From Pseudo-nitzschia pungens (Eukaryota; Bacillariophyta; Bacillariophyceae; Bacillariales; Bacillariaceae): DNA of 64,000 nucleotides. The notes beneath the pieces are model-generated. The model saw only the letters and a program-made list of their open reading frames with translations, ran no database searches and had not been told where the DNA came from. The position numbers and the translations under genes were made by a program. This document shows positions 56,866 through 64,000 of this stretch, piece after piece; positions within the stretch are counted from its first letter, which is position 1; every line of letters begins with the position of its first letter. The stretch covers positions 2,294,001 to 2,358,000 of the forward strand of contig CM074763.1 in assembly GCA_037355855.1 (NCBI GenBank), given 5' to 3'.

Positions 56866-59800
56866 TCACGGTTGCGCCGGGCCAACACACAGCCGTCGTC
56901 TCTCCCGTAAATCGGAAATGATTTCCGCGACCTCGTTGTTGCTCATGTTCTCGATCTGCACCGTCTTGCAGACCGACATCTTGCCCGACTTGTCTCCCAC
57001 CAGCAGCGTGTCCTGGCGTTCGTTGCCGGTCGCGCGCAGCGAGGTGATCTCCGTCACGTGTTCCTTGTCCACCATCAAATAGTGGACCACCAATTCTCGC
57101 GCAACGTGATTCAGTTTCCAGAAACGGATCTCGCCATTGACGTGGCCCGTCACCACCGCAATGCCCTGGTCTTGCCACTCGGAGCAGTCGGTCGCGATCG
57201 CGCAGCTCGGCCGGGCCCCGAGCGAATTGACGTTCCCGAGAAGGTTTCCGTTCATATCAAACACGGACAAGTGGTGGCCCACCAGTGTCACGACGTTTCC
57301 GTTCCTCTGGTTGATGGAGACGGACGGTCGAACTCAAAATGCGGGATCGCTGTCCACTGCCACTGCCACTGCCACTTCCATTGTCGTTGTCGTCCTTGAA
57401 GACGTGCCGGAGTCTTCGGACAAAGGTCAGCGTCCGAAGGTCCCACAGAATGACACGGCCCTGTGCGCAACCCGTCACAATCATGCCAAACACCGTGCTG
57501 ATATCCACGCAGGTGATTTTCCATCCGCCGTGCCCAATCAACGAGGCACGGAGCTTCAGGGTCGGGTTCTCGTACTTCCACAATCGCACCGTGGAATCGA
57601 TGGACCCCGTAACGAGCCACTGGCCATTCAGCGACGCCTTGGCAACACTGATCTCACCACAATGCAAACCGTCGTGAACAGGTCAACAACTTGTTCACCT
57701 CCCGGTTGCGGCTGGTTGGAGAAGCGGTGTGGACACAAATGCCCTTGTTAGGGCCTCCAAATCGGTAGAATATTTTGGCCGCAACGTTTAGCGAACACAT
57801 GCGACCGACGCCAACCAGCTGTCCCTTGACGAGACACATATCGCCAACGGCCTTTTCGCTCTGACTGGACACGCCCAATTTGCACACTTCCGTCGAGACT
57901 CGCTTCACGACACACTTGTGACTCGCCCCGACCACACAAAATGGGGGTGTCAGAGGGGCCAGAGACGACAGCGCACCGTAATCTATGCTCTTCTCGTTTT
58001 CTCGGAGGGACGAATGGATCATTCGTTGTGGGAATGGTCTGCGCTCGAGTCTGCTGGGGGTCTGGCCAAAGTTTTGGATCTGTGCAATGGTAGATTCTCG
58101 TTGAACCGGGTCCGTCATAGATTCTAAATCTACCTCTCCCTCGTACGTGACATGGACAAACGTATTCAGTGATTCAACAGCCTTTTCACCGCGCTGCTTG
58201 CATCCAAAAATCAAATCGATCCAACGATGTAAATTCCTGCTCACGTAGTCACTCTCCAATGCCTGGCGATTGACACGGACAAATGTTTCGGGATCGCCTT
58301 TGGCCCATCTCGGCAGGGTTACGTTGTGAACGTGCTTGCCTTTTTGTGTTGTTCCAAAGTCAAAGTGATTTGTGTTGGTCAGGAAATCGGGAAGGTAAAA
58401 GAACTCCGGAATGAGTTCTCTGACATCTTGCAGGTTTTCCTGGCTAGCACTTTTCCAGCTGCTACCAATGTTGTGAAACAAACGATCGGCGACATCGAAT
58501 CGTCCGCCTTGTAAAGCCAGCGCAAGCCTTGAAAAGGGTTCAAGACGCATCAGGTAATAAAGCACATATGCTGCACACGAGTAATGCGTTCCATAATGGA
58601 AGGGCGGGGGATCGTCGTCGTTGATATACGTTTGTTGGAGTGCTTCAAACCGATCTCTGAACTTGCTGTGCTCTTTCTTCACCCAAAGCACCCATGGGTT
58701 TGGATAGATCTCGATAAGTTTTAGGATCGTTAAGATCGATTTCTTCACTATCGTAATCAGCGATAATCCAGGGGAAGACAGGATATTGCGTCAGGTCATT
58801 GTAGGATCTGCCTGCAAATGAGTTGAGGTACATGAGGAATTCGAAATTCGTCATCTTGCCATTCACCCATTGAGAAACAATCTTCGACTTCCAAGAATTC
58901 ATGAACTTGCGATAGTTGATCGAAGTTCCCATGAACGAACTAAAAATACTGTTCGGGAGAGGAGCTGCCAAAATTTTAGACAGAACCTCCTCTCTTTCTT
59001 CGTTGTTCGCAAATGCAACCAACGTCCCGCAATTGTGCATGTCATAGAATTCAAGCGCAATCTGCTGTAATTGATATCGTCGACGAAAGACAGAGTGGAG
59101 TTCCGAGAATGAAATTCTTTGACTTCGATGTTGGTACGTAACTTCATTGTTCGAAGATTCTTGCCCAGACTTCTTCGACGACTTCATCTTTTCGCTAAGC
59201 TTATCACTTTCAGCGTCTGATATAGAAACGTCATCGGATTCCTTAAAATCCTTCGGTCGTAAGTTGATATTGAAAGAAGACTCCTCCTTTTCCACTCGAA
59301 CAATTCTTCCATCGAAAACTTCTCCACTTTGTTCGAAACCATCGATAATGTATATCGAATCTCGGCACCAAAGAAGCAGAGCCTTTCGCACTTCCAAACC
59401 AGTACAACGACGAACGTTATAAGATTGCTCTGGCCAATCTCCCGCGTGTAGTAAACCAGTAATGAGATCGTAGCTAGAAGCTACGTTATCGGTCTCATTC
59501 TGATCTTCTTGAGTTTCCTTCTCATCAACGCCCGCATCTTCCGGTTCACCTTTGATATTTTCGTCCTTTGCCTCGCTGTCTTCATTGGCAGTTCTTTCGT
59601 CCTTTACTTCTTCTGCGGAACTAACAGTCACTTCTGTTGTCATGGTGTGCAACGTATGAGTGTCGTCTTCTGCGTCGTCATAATCCTCGTCGAAATCATT
59701 GTCCCGATGTACTTTTTTAATGTTCAGCTCTTTCAGCAACTCAGTTGTCGCCTCCATGCCTGAGGCACTAGCGAAGAAGTCACTTTGACTATCATGGCCG

Positions 59801-62800
59801 CGGGCAGCGTAGCTTGCTATCGCCGCTTCTGCATCAAGACCCGCCCCAGCATTTGGATCGGCGTCTTCTAAGTCATCCAATGACTCGTCGATATTGTAGA
59901 GACCGTGGAATTCGTAGTTTGGAAGGAGACGTCGGCGCTGTCGCTCAAACCCTTCACTCAAATCCAGTTTCCACCTTCTAACATGTTCACGACCTTCTTC
60001 TTCATCATCCTTGTTAATGACAATTTTGCTTGATTCTCTATCCATCAACATCGTGTAAAGTTGCTGGTGGCGTCCATAAATTTGAACTGAAACAGGACGT
60101 GTGTCACCCTCCCATATAGAACATGAACCTTTCAACCTTCGAAGCAGGAACTTCCAGCGCATTGCGCCGGCCGCAAGATCGGCAAATCCTTGACGCTTCC
60201 AGTGAACATGACTTTCTCCGGTTCTATCGATACATGCTTGTGCAAGTTCTGCCCTTTCTAGTCCTCCAATAATGGTTCTATCAGCGGTCTCATTGGAAGA
60301 AAACTTGATCGACATTTCCCGTTGTTCGATTTCAACAGCTTCGTCAGCCGTTTCAGTACCCATCGTTAGTCCAGGAAAAATGCGACTACATTCAATTTCG
60401 ATACCATCGAATATTACTTGCACTTTGGCTTGGTGTCTCTCGTACCAATCAAAAAAAGGTTTGTAATTTTTGTTCGCCGATGCCGAGCCTGAAGCCTGAG
60501 CCACTTCGTGCGCAACTAACAAGGCACCGAAACCTCCTCGGTTCATTACATCAATGGTTTCGATTTGGTTGTCGGCTGTCTGAACTTCTTTGATAAGAAG
60601 GCTTGACAGAAGGCCCCGTCCTTGCTGAAGAAGGATAACAAGAATATTGATAGTTGCCAATCGCATCTTATCTCTTTCATCTTTCAAGAGAAATGCAACT
60701 TCGGCCATCAGTCCAACGATAAATGGTTGCAAAGGTTCTTCGCTTTCACTAAGGTCAGGATATGTCAAGAAAATATCATCTGGTGAGCATCTAGAGATGT
60801 TGGCAGATAGCCATAAAGGGTACTTGCTGGAATTTGTTGACGGAGCTGGGTGCAGACTGGCGTTTCTTCTGAGACTGGAATTTTTGGGAATTATCATAAG
60901 ATCGTCGATGTTTTTAGCTATCATTTGAACCAATGCTTCTTGCAAGTCAGAATCTCCCATGTCCTCTGGGTTTGATGGACGGCTTCGTCTCAGTCCACAA
61001 AGACAAGCTAACCTTGCGATGTGAGCAACATCTGCAGTAATCATTGCGCGTTCCGTATTGCCGATGTTTGTGCATGCCATCGAAGAGGGTGAAGTCAGTC
61101 CCTCCAATAGAAAGAGAGTCATCGCTACGGTGTGGAGGATAAGTTCCGACGTGAAGAATCCTTTCATCATCTTATCAAGAAGTACTGAGCAAAGACCAGT
61201 ACAGGCTGATAGGGCAGTGGCTTCACCTAAGTCAACTGCATCCTCGATAGTGGCTTTAATCAGATCAAGAAGTAGCAATTGGTATGAACCAACTTGTTCT
61301 ACGACCACATGATCAGGATATGAGGAAAACAGTGAGTGAACTAATGGTGGGGCAACAGGTCCCGAAACAACTGCATTTCCAATAACGATTCGTAGAAGTT
61401 GCACCATTGCCAACCCCGCATCAGAACCAAGCTCAGTGTCCGCTCCAACAAACCGTTCGATAGGAGATAAATCTGACGGAACATTTTTCAAACATCCGCG
61501 CCTGGGCTTTGATAACATCTGTACATCAGAGTCAGATTGAACCAATTTTGTTCCAGATTCGACTCTTTGGAACCTTTCGTCATGGACCAAACATAGCGTC
61601 TGTGTTAGGGGTCTTAAGAATGCAGGTGTACTGCAAAAAGATTGAAATGTTGTAGAAAGGTTGTGTCGGTGCTTCAATAGTTCAAGAATTGCCATGTTAG
61701 TCTCCCTCGCTTTCTTGCCGACCTCGTTGTCAAAAGGTGCCAGTTGGATGTTGCGTCCAATGCACTCAGCTAGTAAAGCGAAAACCCCACACGATGGATC
61801 AGACTGATCTGTAGCGGACTCGGCGTATACACTAGAAACTTTTTCAGAAACTTTACTTTCTTGCTCGAAAACCTCATTTAATTGCGAAGCATCTAACACC
61901 GGGAAGGAAGGAAGGTGTAGAATGGAAACATGTAACAGCTCACTCAAAAGTGCGATGATGATAGTTGAACATGTTGAGAACTTCGGAATGCTAATGACAA
62001 GTGGAGCAAAGCCTCCATTGGCATCAAATGCATTAGCAAAATTGGGGGAACTTTGTATCATCAGTATTAGAAGCCTGAGGACAGCTGATGCAGTTGCCTC
62101 GTCGTTACATCCTTCCAATAGCGCAGCAAACCAAACAGGAGTGAAGATGCTTCCAAATGCAGCGAGGAAATTTTGAGCTTGCTGGTGTTTTGGATGGACT
62201 TCGCCATCTGCTATTCTTCCACCTAGCAGAGCTGTCGAAAAATAAGATTGATTAGGATTTGCAACACCACCAGCATGTGAAGCGACAGGGATCGGCTCTT
62301 TACCGCTCTCTCCTTCGCCTTTCTTTTCGCCACTTGCTACTATCTCATTCACTCCGTCAACAATGAGTTCCTCTATCAATCTTAAAAGATATATCCGCGT
62401 TACTGCGCCGGGAGGAAGCCGTTGTGCCTCGGGGTCGGTGTCTTGTGCTTTCTGCTTGTCAACTGTATTTGTTTTAGCACTGAATGCTCCAATCGAAACA
62501 GTGTACATAGTAGCTTCAGCGATAGCATCAAGGTCGCTGGGAGTTAGCATGAACGTCAATACTCGTCGAAGTAAAGTCTTGCTAGCTTGAAATAGTTGTA
62601 TGTCAGGATCGGCACCCACGCAGACCGCGTCTATAAACGGAGCTTCGACATACCACGCTGCAGGTGCGTCGTCAACTTCCAAATCATCTTCTGAGTTCGA
62701 CTGCTTCTTCTTTGTCTGAAATGCGATTTCACCTGAGGAGTATAGTTCAGCAGCTTCAATCATCAAATGGAGCGTCCATCGAATTATCCCAACCAAATGC

Positions 62801-64000
62801 AGACGGCGGGAATTAAAGGCCTTGTGCATTGCTTTTTGACCAACTAGACCATTTACTAATGAAACGAGTCTCAGGGGTACATCAGGACTAGCATTCTTCA
62901 AATCCCACACTTGGTGATTAAGCAGGAGCTGTTTCATTGCATCAAGATCTGAGAATACCCAATTGGGAGCGTTGGGAATTTGCGCACTTGAGCCAGCAGG
63001 ACTGTTGCTGTCAGAATGAGGTGGGACGAAGCCGTGCACGGCAAACGCAAATGCTTGCTCGAGGACTTTGATATCAACGAACTTCTTTCCCTGAATTAAA
63101 ATAGCAAGAACCTGGTAGCCACCACCTCCCTGCATCGCCTCCAAGTTTGGAGGATGGCGATCGGTACTTGCTCGGAAAAGTCGTAAAGTAAGAGCCAAAC
63201 TTCGAGCAGATGGCGCAGCATAGACTAGAGGCATCAAGATCTGAGGTCCTCCTGCCCATTGGACGTTGTCTTCGAAGCAACGGGGATTTACAACACCCGC
63301 TTTTCCAAAAAGCGAGGCATCTGTAGAGATGCAATCATTGCAATTATTAATACGTGCAAGATTTACCAATTTTTGGGTCCAATTTCTCTTCCTACCTGAG
63401 GAAGAGTCTTTTGCGTTTCTAGTTGAGTTCTGGTTTGTAGTACCTGCTCGATAAGCAAATACCACACAATCTGGGGGGATAGTACATAGAAGTCCCAGAG
63501 ATCCAAGTGAATCATTGTCGTCGTCATGCGATCCGTTCACTCCCATTTCGCGAGAAACAGTTCCCGCGGCCTCTAGTCTCGCAATGTCTCGTCTACGAAG
63601 AGAGCTTGCTAAACTAAAAGGTTCACCTGTTTCGGATAGCAATGCAAATGCTGCAGTGCCCGTTGCTGATAACGAAAGTCGTTGTGGTCGATCGCCCCAA
63701 AACAGTCCTTCAAAATCTGGACCATATATAAATATAGCAGTCGCATCAAGAGCCATAAGGACTGTGGAGAGCATAAGAGTGGGCCCAAGCTCCCAATTAG
63801 GAATCATCCCGCGCACGATTCCACTTGATGCAATCACAGCATTAGGAGCACCAATCAATACTCGTGCATTTGGCGCGATGTTTATGCTTTCAATTTTCAT
63901 CTCTGATTCAAGGGGCCGTCCATCGATGTACATGGAAACCAATGATTTCCTACCCATCATCGTTCTTTTTGTTGGCGTATAAGTAAGTAGAACATGATGC
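56866..64000 (-). CDS. BEACH-WD40 protein (neurobeachin/LRBA-like), 5' end beyond the window
   Basis: A very large scaffold protein of membrane traffic. The open frame enters from the right edge, so the true start is outside; the first residues (HHVLLTYTPTKR ... VSMYIDGRPLE) are the end of a concanavalin-A-like domain. A long armadillo-like helical region follows, an acidic stretch near 59500-59900, a PH-like domain (YNVRRCTGLEVRKALLLW), the BEACH domain (TNFEFLMYLNSFAGRSYNDL, YPVFPWIIADY, FHYGTHYS, LQGGRFDVADR, LIPEFFYLPD, WIDLIFGCKQRG, FGQTPSRL), and WD40 repeats (VTGSIDSTVRLWKY, GCAQGRVILWDL, VTGHVNGEIRFWKL). The first 5.3 kb are uninterrupted. The last 1.8 kb cross three frame breaks, each fitting one surplus base: 58662 inside BEACH, 57680 between BEACH and WD40, and 57322 within WD40. 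The stop is taken at 56866. Confidence 0.88.
58662..58662 (-). other. apparent surplus base in BEACH domain
   Basis: The upstream frame reads SKPMGALGEERAQQ and then diverges to a stop at 58645. Skipping one base continues with FRDRFEALQQTY and FHYGTHYS, the standard BEACH order. Confidence 0.75.

Noticed and set aside
35480..58680. Programmed +1 ribosomal frameshifting
   Set aside because: Sequences at the break points (CAA-G-TTC, ACC-T-GTT, GGA-C-AGG, GGT-A-GCC) share no slippery site or stop codon context.

Overview
The window looks like nuclear DNA of a diatom or a closely related stramenopile. Genes are intron-poor, with short GT-AG introns of roughly 110-330 nt, and sit on both strands. 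Proteins carry many Asn/Asp/Gln/Ser tracts encoded by microsatellites. Two predicted proteins have N-terminal signal sequences with an 'AF' context like the diatom plastid-targeting motif. One secreted Lys/Tyr/Gly/Asp repeat protein resembles diatom wall-associated proteins in composition. The species cannot be named from the sequence alone.

Layout, left to right: an Mpv17/PMP22 membrane protein (+); a MITE-like element with 24-bp terminal inverted repeats; a mitochondrial Rossmann-type oxidoreductase-like protein (+); peroxin PEX16 (-); a BAH-ELM2-SANT chromatin protein with a PAH-like tail (+); telomerase reverse transcriptase (-); ribosomal protein eS27 (-); a two-pore cation channel, TPC-A (+); a metallo-beta-lactamase/glyoxalase II-like hydrolase (-); a sirtuin deacetylase (+); a MYND zinc-finger/UBE3D-like (HECT_2) protein (-); tRNA-Ala(CGC) (-); a second two-pore channel, TPC-B (+); an FAD-dependent monooxygenase (-); the secreted repeat protein (-); a trifunctional-protein beta-type thiolase (+); the DNA primase large subunit (-); ribosomal protein uL2/RPL8 (+); an unrecognised, possibly plastid-targeted protein (-); and the 3' part of a very large BEACH-WD40 protein (-) that runs off the right edge.

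There is no operon-like logic, as expected for a eukaryote. Themes recur: telomere, replication and chromatin (TERT, PRIM2, BAH-ELM2-SANT, sirtuin), membrane and organelle biology (PEX16, Mpv17, two TPC paralogues, BEACH), and lipid/redox metabolism (thiolase, monooxygenase, MBL hydrolase). The two TPC genes are paralogues about 10 kb apart on the same strand and share a C-terminal region and splice positions, so they are a local duplication that has since diverged.

The most striking cross-cutting feature is that about ten otherwise convincing genes are broken by frame shifts. Wherever a conserved motif lets the break be placed, it is one surplus base, and several others lie in microsatellites. 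These may be assembly errors, allelic indels or decay. Intergenic DNA is rich in short motifs around GTAAGGTTAC/GTAACCTTAC, GTACGGTA palindromes and ACTAGTAGT tracts.
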